DNA of 36,646 bases, taken from assembly GCA_902790935.1 (NCBI GenBank), contig CADATP010000018.1, positions 958-37,603 of the forward strand, given 5' to 3'. Positions 16,409 through 24,659 of this stretch are shown here, piece by piece. Source of the stretch: an uncultured Lachnospiraceae bacterium. GTDB taxonomy: Bacteria > Bacillota > Clostridia > Lachnospirales > Lachnospiraceae. Every line of letters begins with the position of its first letter. The stretch's first letter is position 1. Below the pieces are notes generated by a model that saw only the letters and a program-made list of their open reading frames with translations, was not told where the DNA came from and did not search any database. The position numbers and the translations under genes were made by a program.

Positions 16409-17796
16409 AGAAAAAATTAGTCAGCTTATTATTAACAGTAGTTTTGACCGCGTCTCTTTGCGCTTGTGGTGCCAAGGATGCGCCGCAGGACGCAGTTGGC
16501 GATGCACAGACAGGCACAGAGACTGAGGTCGTAACAGATATTGAAGGAGCGGAAGATAAAGAAGAAATAGCGGAAGAAAATGCGCAGGACGCATCCGAAA
16601 CCTCTTCGGAGGAAAGTAAGGAACAGGCCGCTCCCACACTTGAAACGGCTCAGCCCGGAGACGTTGTCGACGGAATCGTAAAGGTTGCAAAGAGAGCACC
16701 CCTTGAGATTCCCGATAATGAAGCTCTTTCTTTTATAAGAGACTTAGAGATCGGCTGGAACCTCGGAAACACCTTCGATGCCAGCGAGTGCACCTGGCTT
16801 AGCGACGAGATGGGATATGAGACCGCATGGTGCAACGCAAAGACTACCGAGGGTCTTATTAAAGAGCTTAAGAATGCAGGCTTTAAGACCATCAGAATCC
16901 CTGTGTCATGGCACAACCATATCGACGAAAACTACAATATCAGCAAAGCCTGGATGGACAGAGTCGAGGAAGTAGTCGGCTGGGCCCTTGCTGAGGATAT
17001 GTATGTGATCATCAACATCCATCACGACAACACAGAGCAGTACGAGTATCCTTCGTATGCAAAGCTGGATCAGTCAAAAGCTTATGTTACAAAGATCTGG
17101 TCTCAGATCGCAGATAGATTTGCGGATTACGATGAACACTTAATCTTCGAGACCATGAATGAGCCCCGTCAGGTTGGTACAAACAACGAGTGGTGGATTG
17201 ATGTTAATTCCGACCTCGGAAAAGAGTGCATGGACTGCATCAATCAGTTAAACCAGGCAATCGTAGACACTATCCGCGCTAACGGAAAGGGATACAATAC
17301 TTCCAGATATATCATGGCGCCCGGATATTGCGCATCTCCCGATTATGTTATCGCTGATGATTTCAAGCTTCCCGATGACTCAAAGGCTACCGCGGAAAAC
17401 AGGATCATCGTTTCTGTTCATGCGTACACCCCTTACAACTTCGCTTTGAATCAGGGTGACGGTTCTACAGATGTTTTTGCAATCAAGGGCAAGAAGGGAA
17501 CCGAGGATATCGACTACTTTATGAAGAATCTTTATGAGAAGTTCGTATCTCAGGGTATACCCGTTCTTATCGGCGAGTTCGGCGCTCTTGATAAAGACAA
17601 TACCGAATCGAGAATGCAGTTCGCGGCATACTATACCTACACAGCAAGACATTACGGTATGACCGCTCTTTTCTGGGACAACAATGCTTACAAGACAAAC
17701 GGTGAGAATTTCAGACTTATCGACAGAAGCTCCCTCACCTGGATCTTCCCTGAGATTGTCGATCAGATGATGTATTACTGCGGATCCGAGGAATAA
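16405..17796 (+). CDS. Secreted GH5 endoglucanase-type lipoprotein
   Basis: Predicted beta-1,4-glucanase of glycoside hydrolase family 5, 463 residues. A signal sequence ends at Cys21 in SLCACG, a slightly unusual lipobox; the protein would then be anchored outside the cell. An acidic, Glu/Thr/Ser-rich linker (about 22-95) leads to the catalytic barrel: GWNLGNTFDA, IPVSWHNH, NIHHDN, acid/base Glu253 in ETMNEPR, HAYTPYNF, and nucleophile Glu391 in LIGEFG. The GWNLGNTFDA opening is typical of subfamily GH5_4. The frame extends upstream to 16303, but that would overlap the ATPase gene; GGAG at 16394-16397 favours the ATG at 16405, which is also the signal-peptide start. It shares ATGA with the YhaN-like gene, an odd partner for a cellulase. 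Confidence 0.93.
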   Translation: MKKKLVSLLLTVVLTASLCACGAKDAPQDAVGDAQTGTETEVVTDIEGAEDKEEIAEENAQDASETSSEESKEQAAPTLETAQPGDVVDGIVKVAKRAPLEIPDNEALSFIRDLEIGWNLGNTFDASECTWLSDEMGYETAWCNAKTTEGLIKELKNAGFKTIRIPVSWHNHIDENYNISKAWMDRVEEVVGWALAEDMYVIINIHHDNTEQYEYPSYAKLDQSKAYVTKIWSQIADRFADYDEHLIFETMNEPRQVGTNNEWWIDVNSDLGKECMDCINQLNQAIVDTIRANGKGYNTSRYIMAPGYCASPDYVIADDFKLPDDSKATAENRIIVSVHAYTPYNFALNQGDGSTDVFAIKGKKGTEDIDYFMKNLYEKFVSQGIPVLIGEFGALDKDNTESRMQFAAYYTYTARHYGMTALFWDNNAYKTNGENFRLIDRSSLTWIFPEIVDQMMYYCGSEE

Positions 17797-17798
17797 AA

Positions 17799-19802
17799 AT
17801 GCAGAAGTTTTTTACTGACAAAAACAGTAGATACGCGAGCGTAAGAAGAGGACTGGAGATAATCATGGTCCTCATTCTTGCGCTCTATCCTTTAAGACAT
17901 ATTCATATCGGTCTTGATCTTTGGGATGTGGGATATAACTACGCCAATTTTGAATACATGGGAACAGAGTCCATGGATCCAATGTGGCTTTTTTCCACCT
18001 ACCTTGCTACGGCCCTTGGCCATCTGTTTACTTTCCTGCCCTTCGGAAAGACTCTTTTGGGCCTCAATCTTTATACATCCCTTACGATCAGTTTCCTTGC
18101 CGTGATGGGATATATATTCTTTACGAGAAGGCTTAAATATCCGGCTTTTGTCATTTTTATCGGCGAGTTTATCGCCATAAACATGTGCTGGTGTCCTACG
18201 GCGCTTTTGTACAACTATCTTACGTTTATACTTATGAGCGCCGGGATCATAAACATCTTTTTAGGACTTGAGAACGGCAAGTACCGTTATCTTTTTGTCG
18301 CCGGGGTATTCTTGGGATTAAACGTATTTGTGCGTTTTTCAAACCTTCCCGAGGCCGCGCTTATCCTTGCTGTCTGGGCGTACGGAATACTGGAACTTAT
18401 CGAGAGATTAAAGGATGAATCCCTTGGAAAGCGCCAGAGGAGGCGTGAGAGAATAGATTTCTTAAAGCGCACGGGTATGCGTACTCTTTTCTGTATTTTG
18501 GGATATGCCGCATCGGTGCTGGGAATGCTGCTCTTTATGACGGTAAGATACAGTCTTGACGATTATGTAACAGGTATAAAACGTCTCTTTGCCATGACTG
18601 AGGATAACAGCGGCTATACCCTTTATTCGATGCTGTATTCTCTTTTTGAGGCCTACAGATATAACCTTAAATGGCTTGCTATTATGATGGCTGCATTGTT
18701 TGTCGGATCTATACTTTTGACTGCCGGTAAAATGCTTGATGCCCATCTTGGCTTTAAGAGAGTTAAGGGCAAGGTATTCCAGAGGTTTACATTTACCGGC
18801 CTTATGTACTTTATCTTTTTGATCATCGGAGGCGGTTTTGTATATCTGCTTTGCGTTCTTAAGTGGGGAGAGGGAACGTACTCAAGATTCGGCGCAGGTC
18901 CTTTAAATGAGTATCTTTCGATAATCGTTCCCTCGGCTGTCTTTACGCTGATAATCGCTCTTTGGAGCCTTGGGGTGATATTTAAGCCCGGAGAAGCAAG
19001 GACGGAAAAGCTCCTTGCCGGACTTTTCTTTTTGACTATTTTTATTACACCTATCGGCTCTAACAACGGACAGCTTTCAACAATCAATAATATGTTCCTT
19101 GTAGTTCCCTGGTTTATGTACAGGGTATGGAAACTGCTTAAGCGTGAAGAGCCGGAAGCGCTTATTATAAAGGTTTTCAGACGGGAACATAAAGAAATGA
19201 GCAATAAGGACCTTTCAATTGCTATTGTCAGAAGTTACCATTCATATCTGCCTCTTAAGGTTATTGTATTTTTGGTAACTGCTCTTTGCTGTGTGAGGTT
19301 TATCGCTTTCGGCTGGGGATTTACTTTTGCCGAGGCTAAATGCGTCGAGAATCCGGTGGCATCTCTTGATGATAGCTACAGCGTCCTTAAGGGCATCAGA
19401 ATGTCGCCGGAAAAGGCGGAGAATATAAAAGGACTTATGGACTATGTTAAAGGTGCCGGATACAGCTCGGATAAAGAGCTTATAACATACGGTTACATCC
19501 CGGCGCTCTCGTTTTATTTACAAATGCCTTCGGCTTTTAATCCCTGGATCGATCTTGGATCCTATAATTATGCTGTAATGCAGGAAAATCTTAATGCTCA
19601 GCTTTCCGAAAAGGAAGGAAATATGCCGCTTTTGATACTTGGCGCGCATCTTGCCAAGTACGTGGACGGCGTAAACGATAAAAAGGATTATGCCGAGATC
19701 ACGGATGGTAAGTTTAAGATAATTATGAGTTATATTGAATCGGGGGAATACGAATTAGTATACCAAAACGATTTGTTTGCGGTGTTAGAAAGTGACAGAT
19801 GA
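17799..19802 (+). CDS. Large polytopic membrane protein, possibly a GT-C glycosyltransferase
   Basis: 667 residues with about 13 predicted membrane helices across the first 510 residues and a soluble C-terminal part (about 515-667). The first extracytoplasmic loop has an acidic motif (GLDLWDVGYNYAN), as in GT-C enzymes that use lipid-linked sugars, and the C-terminal domain repeats the pattern of dolichyl- or polyprenyl-phosphate sugar transferases. No family was recognised with certainty. It follows the GH5 gene after 2 bases and overlaps the helicase gene by 11 bases, so it is part of the same transcription unit. A role in adding sugars to a surface protein or glycan would fit its class, but this is inference. 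Confidence 0.65.
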   Translation: MQKFFTDKNSRYASVRRGLEIIMVLILALYPLRHIHIGLDLWDVGYNYANFEYMGTESMDPMWLFSTYLATALGHLFTFLPFGKTLLGLNLYTSLTISFLAVMGYIFFTRRLKYPAFVIFIGEFIAINMCWCPTALLYNYLTFILMSAGIINIFLGLENGKYRYLFVAGVFLGLNVFVRFSNLPEAALILAVWAYGILELIERLKDESLGKRQRRRERIDFLKRTGMRTLFCILGYAASVLGMLLFMTVRYSLDDYVTGIKRLFAMTEDNSGYTLYSMLYSLFEAYRYNLKWLAIMMAALFVGSILLTAGKMLDAHLGFKRVKGKVFQRFTFTGLMYFIFLIIGGGFVYLLCVLKWGEGTYSRFGAGPLNEYLSIIVPSAVFTLIIALWSLGVIFKPGEARTEKLLAGLFFLTIFITPIGSNNGQLSTINNMFLVVPWFMYRVWKLLKREEPEALIIKVFRREHKEMSNKDLSIAIVRSYHSYLPLKVIVFLVTALCCVRFIAFGWGFTFAEAKCVENPVASLDDSYSVLKGIRMSPEKAENIKGLMDYVKGAGYSSDKELITYGYIPALSFYLQMPSAFNPWIDLGSYNYAVMQENLNAQLSEKEGNMPLLILGAHLAKYVDGVNDKKDYAEITDGKFKIIMSYIESGEYELVYQNDLFAVLESDR

Positions 19803-22422
19803 CAGTAAATTCCAAATTCATATATCGGTGAGAGGGCTTGTCGAGTTCCTGCTTAGAAGCGGGGATATCGACAGCAGCTCAGCCTCCGGATCCCAGCTTT
19901 CGGCTATGCAGGAAGGAAGCAGGATACACCGTTTGATACAGGGGAAAATGGGGCCCGATTACAGGGCGGAAGTTCCCCTGTATTTTTCGTACGAAAATGA
20001 AGATTACAGCCTCCTTTTAGAGGGAAGAGCAGACGGTATCATTGATACGCAGGAAGGCATTACCATTGACGAGATAAAGGGCACCTACAGGAAACTGGAA
20101 TATATGACTGAGCCCGTACCGGTGCATGTTGCCCAGGCGAAATGCTACGCCTACATGTACGGCATAGATAAAGATGCCCCTGAAATCAGAGTAAGGATAA
20201 CGTATTGTAATCTGGAAACGGAAGAGATCCGCTATTTCTATCAGGATTACGACTTTGAAGAGTTAAAAGACTGGTTTGAAGGACTTTTGGAAGAGTACCA
20301 TAAATGGGCTCTTCTTAAGTGCAGACACTATATTGAAAGACAGGAATCTATAGCCGGATTGCAGTTTCCTTTTGAGTACCGAGAGGGTCAAAAGGAACTT
20401 GCTACCCAGGTTTATCAGACCATAGCCGGAAAAAGAAAGCTCTTTTTGGAGGCTCCAACGGGCGTAGGAAAGACTGTTACAACGATTTTTCCGGCTGTAA
20501 AAGCTATCGGAGTAGGTAAAGCGGAGCAATTATTTTATCTAACAGCCAAAACAATCACGCGTACAGTAGCCTCCGATACTATAGATATACTCAGAGAAAA
20601 GGGGCTTGTTTTCAGAAGCATCATCATAACGGCAAAGGAAAAGATCTGTTTTAAAGATAAGCCTGAGTGTAATCCGGGAGCCTGTGAGTACGCCGAGGGG
20701 CACTACGACCGGGTAAATGAGGCATTATACGATATGCTTTCAAACGAGGACGGATTATCGAGAGCTGTAATAGAAAAGTACGCGATAAAGCACAGAGTAT
20801 GCCCTTTTGAGCTTTCACTGGATGCGTCACTTTTTGCCGACGGTATAATCTGCGATTACAATTATGTATTTGATCCCAATGCGAAGCTTCAAAGATTCTT
20901 TGCCGACGGGGTTACCGGCAGTTACCTTTTCCTTATAGATGAGGCGCATAATCTTCTTGAAAGAGGACGAGAAATGTATAGCGCACATCTCGTAAAAGAA
21001 GATTTTATGTCACTTAAGAGGGAACTCAAAAGGACAATAGTGTCGGAAATGGCCGCAAGAAGTAAACATAAATCCATTGAAGGACAGTTGTTATTAGATT
21101 TAGAATCTGCCGATAAAGCTGATAAAATCGCGCTTATCGAGGAAACGACATCAAGCGCCGAAACGGACGCGGATTTAGATGAAAAAAATGAACTGACGGA
21201 TAAACTGACAGCGGAAGTGACAGCTGAGTCGACACTCGATACGTTGTATTTTTCATCGGGAAAGAAAGACAGGCATCTGGCGGAGAGCATCCTTGTTAAA
21301 AAGGGGTATGCAGATAAGATGATCGCCCTGCTTGAAAAGTGCAATAAGGTTTTGCTTGATATGAAGCGGGAGTGCGATACGCCTCGCGTTATAGATGAAA
21401 TTGACGACTTTGTAAAGCCTCTAAACAGACTTTACGCCACCATAAGCGATTATCTTGAGGAAAGGGAGAAGAAAAAGCCTGAGGCGGCAGATGAGATACT
21501 GGACCTTTTCTTTGAAATATCTCATTTCCTCAATATGTATGAAAATATAGATACAAACTACGTAAAATATACCCAGATGCAGGACGACAATACTTTTATG
21601 GTAAAGCTGTTTTGCGTAAATCCTGCGGATAATCTGAAAGCCTGTATGCATAAGGCGGTAAGCACGATCCTTTTCTCCGCTACATTTTTGCCTATTCAGT
21701 ACTATAAAAAGCTCCTCGGAGGAGAGGAGCAGGATTATGAAGTATATGCAAAAAGCGTGTTTGATCCTGCAAACAGGGGAATCTTTATTGCTGATGATGT
21801 TACCAGTAAATACACCAGACGTTCGAAAGAAGAGTTCTACCGTATAGCGGAGCATATTAAGAGTGTTGTGCAAGCCAGGGAGGGAAATTACATTGTCTTT
21901 TGCCCTTCTCACGCCTTTATGCACAGTGTTTATGATATTTATACGGAATATATGGCCGATAATTCGGAGACCTGTGTGCTGCAGCTTGAGAATATGTCAG
22001 AAGAGGACAGGGAAGATTTCCTCAGCCTTTTTGAGACTGAGAAACGCTTAACGGCATTTTGCGTCCTTGGCGGCATATTCAGCGAAGGGATAGACTTAAA
22101 GGACGATAGACTTATAGGGTCCGTGATAGTGGGGACGGGCCTTCCTTCGGTATGCTTTGAAAGAGAGATTTTAAAAAGGCATTTCGACGAAGAAGGCGAC
22201 GACGGGTTCGATTACGCCTACAGATTTCCGGGAATAAACAAAGTACTTCAGGCGGCGGGCAGAGTTATAAGAACAGAGAGCGACAGAGGGGTTATTGCGC
22301 TTTTAGACGAGAGGTTTATGCAAAACAGCTACCGGAATCTTTTCCCGATGGAGTGGAAGGACATAAAAAAGGTTAATGTAAGAACAATTGGGAAAAATGT
22401 TGAAAGGTTTTGGGAGGGATAA
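19792..22422 (+). CDS. XPD/DinG-type Fe-S helicase with N-terminal PD-(D/E)XK-like domain
   Basis: 876 residues. The N-terminal region (about 1-170) resembles a RecB/Cas4-type nuclease: GRADGIID, the EIK triplet (Glu94-Lys96) and HVAQAKCYAYMYG. The helicase part has Walker A APTGVGKT (Lys227), an Fe-S insert with Cys286, Cys293, Cys298 and Cys337 spaced as in XPD, DEAH box (Asp383-His386), LFSATF, and motif VI QAAGRVIRT. An acidic, low-complexity insert occurs near 440-480. Its DEAH box and Fe-S cluster place it with the superfamily 2 Rad3-like helicases that unwind 5'-3'. The GTG start overlaps the membrane gene end by 11 bases and has a weak ribosome site, so the exact start is uncertain. 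It is probably a DNA repair or recombination enzyme. Confidence 0.87.
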   Translation: MTDDSKFQIHISVRGLVEFLLRSGDIDSSSASGSQLSAMQEGSRIHRLIQGKMGPDYRAEVPLYFSYENEDYSLLLEGRADGIIDTQEGITIDEIKGTYRKLEYMTEPVPVHVAQAKCYAYMYGIDKDAPEIRVRITYCNLETEEIRYFYQDYDFEELKDWFEGLLEEYHKWALLKCRHYIERQESIAGLQFPFEYREGQKELATQVYQTIAGKRKLFLEAPTGVGKTVTTIFPAVKAIGVGKAEQLFYLTAKTITRTVASDTIDILREKGLVFRSIIITAKEKICFKDKPECNPGACEYAEGHYDRVNEALYDMLSNEDGLSRAVIEKYAIKHRVCPFELSLDASLFADGIICDYNYVFDPNAKLQRFFADGVTGSYLFLIDEAHNLLERGREMYSAHLVKEDFMSLKRELKRTIVSEMAARSKHKSIEGQLLLDLESADKADKIALIEETTSSAETDADLDEKNELTDKLTAEVTAESTLDTLYFSSGKKDRHLAESILVKKGYADKMIALLEKCNKVLLDMKRECDTPRVIDEIDDFVKPLNRLYATISDYLEEREKKKPEAADEILDLFFEISHFLNMYENIDTNYVKYTQMQDDNTFMVKLFCVNPADNLKACMHKAVSTILFSATFLPIQYYKKLLGGEEQDYEVYAKSVFDPANRGIFIADDVTSKYTRRSKEEFYRIAEHIKSVVQAREGNYIVFCPSHAFMHSVYDIYTEYMADNSETCVLQLENMSEEDREDFLSLFETEKRLTAFCVLGGIFSEGIDLKDDRLIGSVIVGTGLPSVCFEREILKRHFDEEGDDGFDYAYRFPGINKVLQAAGRVIRTESDRGVIALLDERFMQNSYRNLFPMEWKDIKKVNVRTIGKNVERFWEG

Positions 22423-22588
22423 AAAATTTTTTACCTTATTTTGTTGACATAATACGACTGAAAACACATGATATTGTGGTTTTATATCTTTGGATTATGT
22501 AAACGCAGTCGGAGTAATTTTGATGTCATTTATGCAGGTTTAGCAAAAATGACAAAGAATTTTTGCAATTTGTGACATTATTGCCAAA

Positions 22589-22652
22589 TGTGGATAACTT
22601 TGTGGATACTGTGGATTTATTCCGAAAAACACAGAGTTTATAATGTGGATTA
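22589..22652 (-). promoter_or_regulatory. Cluster of four DnaA-box-like nonamers
   Basis: TGTGGATAA (22589-22597) is an exact complement of the DnaA box TTATCCACA. TGTGGATAC (22601-22609) and TGTGGATTA (22644-22652) each differ from it by one base, and TGTGGATTT (22610-22618) by two. All four point the same way, and three of them are packed within 30 bases. The region is AT-rich, but no dnaA or dnaN gene is in the window. Confidence 0.5.
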
Positions 22653-22818
22653 CTGACATGACTTTTATACAGACATACTAGTGTCATACCAAAAAAATGA
22701 AAGAGCGAGGGTGTCGGTAATGATTTGGAACTGCAAGAATTATGTAACTTAAAATATGTGGTAAAAACAGTTAACATAAAAGACAAAAAACTGCACTGAT
22801 TTCCAAAAAAATTACATG

Positions 22819-22824
22819 TATACT
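22819..22824 (+). promoter_or_regulatory. Possible -10 element of the GH13 gene
   Basis: TATACT matches the -10 consensus at five of six bases and lies 58 bases before the ATG at 22883. There is no good -35 (CTGATT lies 17 bases upstream). It is the best promoter candidate noticed directly in front of this operon, but support is weak. Confidence 0.25.
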
Positions 22825-22882
22825 TTTTATCTGTTTTATGGGAAAATAAGTATATAGGTTGGAAAAAGGAGGATTTTGCGAT

Positions 22883-24196
22883 ATGTGGGCTTTTGAGAGC
22901 GTATTTTATCAGATTTATCCGCTGGGCTTTTGCGGAGCTCCCTTTGAAAACGACGGTAAGCCGGAAAGCCGTATTTTAAAGGTTATTGACTGGATACCCC
23001 ATTTAAAGAAACTTGGGATTAATGCTGTATATTTTTCTCCCGTATTTGAATCGGATACCCATGGATATAATACCCGTGACTATAGAAAAATCGATTGCAG
23101 GCTGGGTACAAACGAAGACTTTGCCCTTGTTTGCAAAAAACTTCATGAAAACGGCATAAAAGTTGTCTTAGACGGTGTGTTTAACCACGTTGGACGAGGC
23201 TTTTGGGCCTTTCGAGACGTCCTTGAAAAGAGAGAGAATTCTCCTTACGTAAGCTGGTTTTCAAGGATAGCATTTGACGGAAATTCCAATTATAACGACG
23301 GCCTTTGGTACGAAGGCTGGGAAGGAAATTACGACCTTGTTAAGTTAAACCTCGGAAATGAAGATGTTGTAAGACATATTTTAGAAAGTGTTGAGGGCTG
23401 GGTTAAAGAGTTCGATATAGACGGACTGAGGCTTGATGTGGCATACTGCTTAAGCGATGAGTTTTGCAGACGCTTAAGGGGCTTTTGCGACGGTCTTAAG
23501 GAGGATTTCTTCCTTGTAGGCGAGGTACTTCACGGAGAGTACGGAAGGATGCTTCAGGCCAAGAATCTTCACTCGCTGACCAATTATCAATGCTATAAGG
23601 GCTTGTATTCAGCCTTTAACAGTTATAATATGTTTGAGATCGTTCATTCTCTTGCAAGGCTTTTTGGACCTGAGGATTGGACGGTCGCCAGAGGAAGTCA
23701 TCTTTTCAGCTTTTGCGATAACCATGATGTTACAAGGATTGCCTCGATACTTGGTAATGAGAAGCATTTGCCTCTTGTTTACGCTTTAGTATTCGGAATG
23801 CCGGGCATTCCTATCGTGTACTACGGAAGCGAATGGGGGGCTAAAGCGAGAAAAGAAGATGGGGATCCGGCATTGCGAGCCTGCTTTGACAGCCCTGTTT
23901 GGAACGAACTTACGGACTTTATATCGAAACTATCAGAGGTCAAGAAGAATTCTAAGGCCTTAAATTACGGAGATTTTAAATATCTTCATCTTACGAACAG
24001 GCAATGCATTTTGCAAAGATATTATGACGGCGAGAGGGTCCTTGTAGCTATAAACTGTGATGAGAATCCTTATACAGCTCATTTTGATGCGGGATGCGGT
24101 AAAGCTGTAGACCTTCTTACCGGAGCAGAGCATGACTTCGGCGGAGGCAGCGAAATGGCGCCCTATAGCGCATATTACTGGAAGTGTGAATATTAA
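22883..24196 (+). CDS. Cytoplasmic GH13 alpha-amylase-family enzyme
   Basis: 437 residues, single catalytic barrel with a short C-terminal beta domain and no signal peptide, so it should act on imported malto-oligosaccharides inside the cell. GH13 motifs: GVFNHVG (region I), GLRLDVAY (nucleophile Asp185), VGEVLHG (acid/base Glu214) and FCDNHDVTR (transition-state Asp282). The barrel opens with VFYQIYPLGF, as in small cytoplasmic maltodextrinase-like members. The open frame reaches a TTG at 22859, but the AGGAGG at 22867-22872 fits the ATG at 22883. A small duplicated-motif protein follows after 20 bases. The exact linkage specificity cannot be read from the sequence. Confidence 0.92.
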   Translation: MWAFESVFYQIYPLGFCGAPFENDGKPESRILKVIDWIPHLKKLGINAVYFSPVFESDTHGYNTRDYRKIDCRLGTNEDFALVCKKLHENGIKVVLDGVFNHVGRGFWAFRDVLEKRENSPYVSWFSRIAFDGNSNYNDGLWYEGWEGNYDLVKLNLGNEDVVRHILESVEGWVKEFDIDGLRLDVAYCLSDEFCRRLRGFCDGLKEDFFLVGEVLHGEYGRMLQAKNLHSLTNYQCYKGLYSAFNSYNMFEIVHSLARLFGPEDWTVARGSHLFSFCDNHDVTRIASILGNEKHLPLVYALVFGMPGIPIVYYGSEWGAKARKEDGDPALRACFDSPVWNELTDFISKLSEVKKNSKALNYGDFKYLHLTNRQCILQRYYDGERVLVAINCDENPYTAHFDAGCGKAVDLLTGAEHDFGGGSEMAPYSAYYWKCEY

Positions 24197-24216
24197 ATAT
24201 CGGGAGGTATTAAATT

Positions 24217-24534
24217 ATGTCAAAAGAAGAATGGAAAGAGAGCGGCAAAGAACTCGGCCATGCTTTTAAGACCTTTGGAAAAACTTTTATCCGTTCCGCT
24301 GAGACTACTACAGATAAGGTTGTTGATTGGGCGGACGATGTTACCGGAAATGATAATAAGGATATTGTTCAGCCTCAGCCTAACAGCACGGTATACAGTG
24401 ATGGAAGCTGGAAGAAGGTCGGCAAGGAGCTTGGAAGCGGATTTGCCGGTATCGGAAAGACGATGCTTCATACCGTAGGAATCGGAGAGGGCAATAAGCC
24501 TGAGGATAAGAATACGGATAGCGGAGAGAATTAG
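24217..24534 (+). CDS. Small soluble protein with internal duplication, unknown function
   Basis: 105 residues, highly charged, no signal peptide or membrane helix. A segment of about 23 residues occurs twice: Trp6-Ala28 and Trp65-Val87, both on the pattern W-K-x-x-G-K-E-L-G-x-x-F-x-x-x-G-K-T. Each copy would form an amphipathic helix with regularly spaced Gly. The linker (about 30-62) contains Asp/Asn and a PQP stretch, and the tail is acidic. GGGAGG is well placed before the ATG, which supports a real gene. It follows the GH13 gene closely and is followed by a strong terminator. The family is not recognised; membrane-surface or partner binding through the repeats is a guess. Confidence 0.75.
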   Translation: MSKEEWKESGKELGHAFKTFGKTFIRSAETTTDKVVDWADDVTGNDNKDIVQPQPNSTVYSDGSWKKVGKELGSGFAGIGKTMLHTVGIGEGNKPEDKNTDSGEN

Positions 24535-24585
24535 TCTGACAAAGCATTTTGCAAGTGAATTAAAACAAAATCAAAATGCAATAAT

Positions 24586-24611
24586 AAAAGGCACCCGAGG
24601 GGGTGCCTTTT
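24586..24611. terminator. Bidirectional intrinsic terminator
   Basis: AAAAGGCACCC at 24586-24596 pairs perfectly with GGGTGCCTTTT at 24601-24611 around a GAGG loop. The stem ends in an A-run on the left and a T-run on the right, so it can end transcripts in both directions. It lies between two converging genes, the small duplicated protein and argG. Confidence 0.93.
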
Positions 24612-24659
24612 CGCGCTTTATAAGCTTGTTATATTAAATAACGGAAGCTTTTAAATCTG

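Larger units (their letters stand above)
22423..22858. other. AT-rich gene-free region between helicase and GH13 genes
   Basis: This is the longest non-coding stretch of the window (436 bases). It starts with an A-run next to a T-run after the helicase stop, then has TTGACA at 22444-22449 with a poor CATGAT 17 bases on, several copies of TGACAT or its complement (22445, 22523, 22573, 22654, 22682), and a cluster of DnaA-box-like nonamers (22589-22652). An 86-codon reverse frame is open here but has no ribosome site or recognisable content. No tRNA-like or strong hairpin structure was seen. Confidence 0.6.

Noticed and set aside
22526..22786. 86-codon reverse frame in the 22423-22858 spacer
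   Set aside because: TTG start without ribosome site, no family features, and it crosses the DnaA-like boxes; probably chance.
22423..22858. The spacer as the chromosomal replication origin
   Set aside because: DnaA boxes are present, but dnaA, dnaN, recF, gyr genes and ribosomal protein rpmH are not nearby, so a main origin is unlikely.
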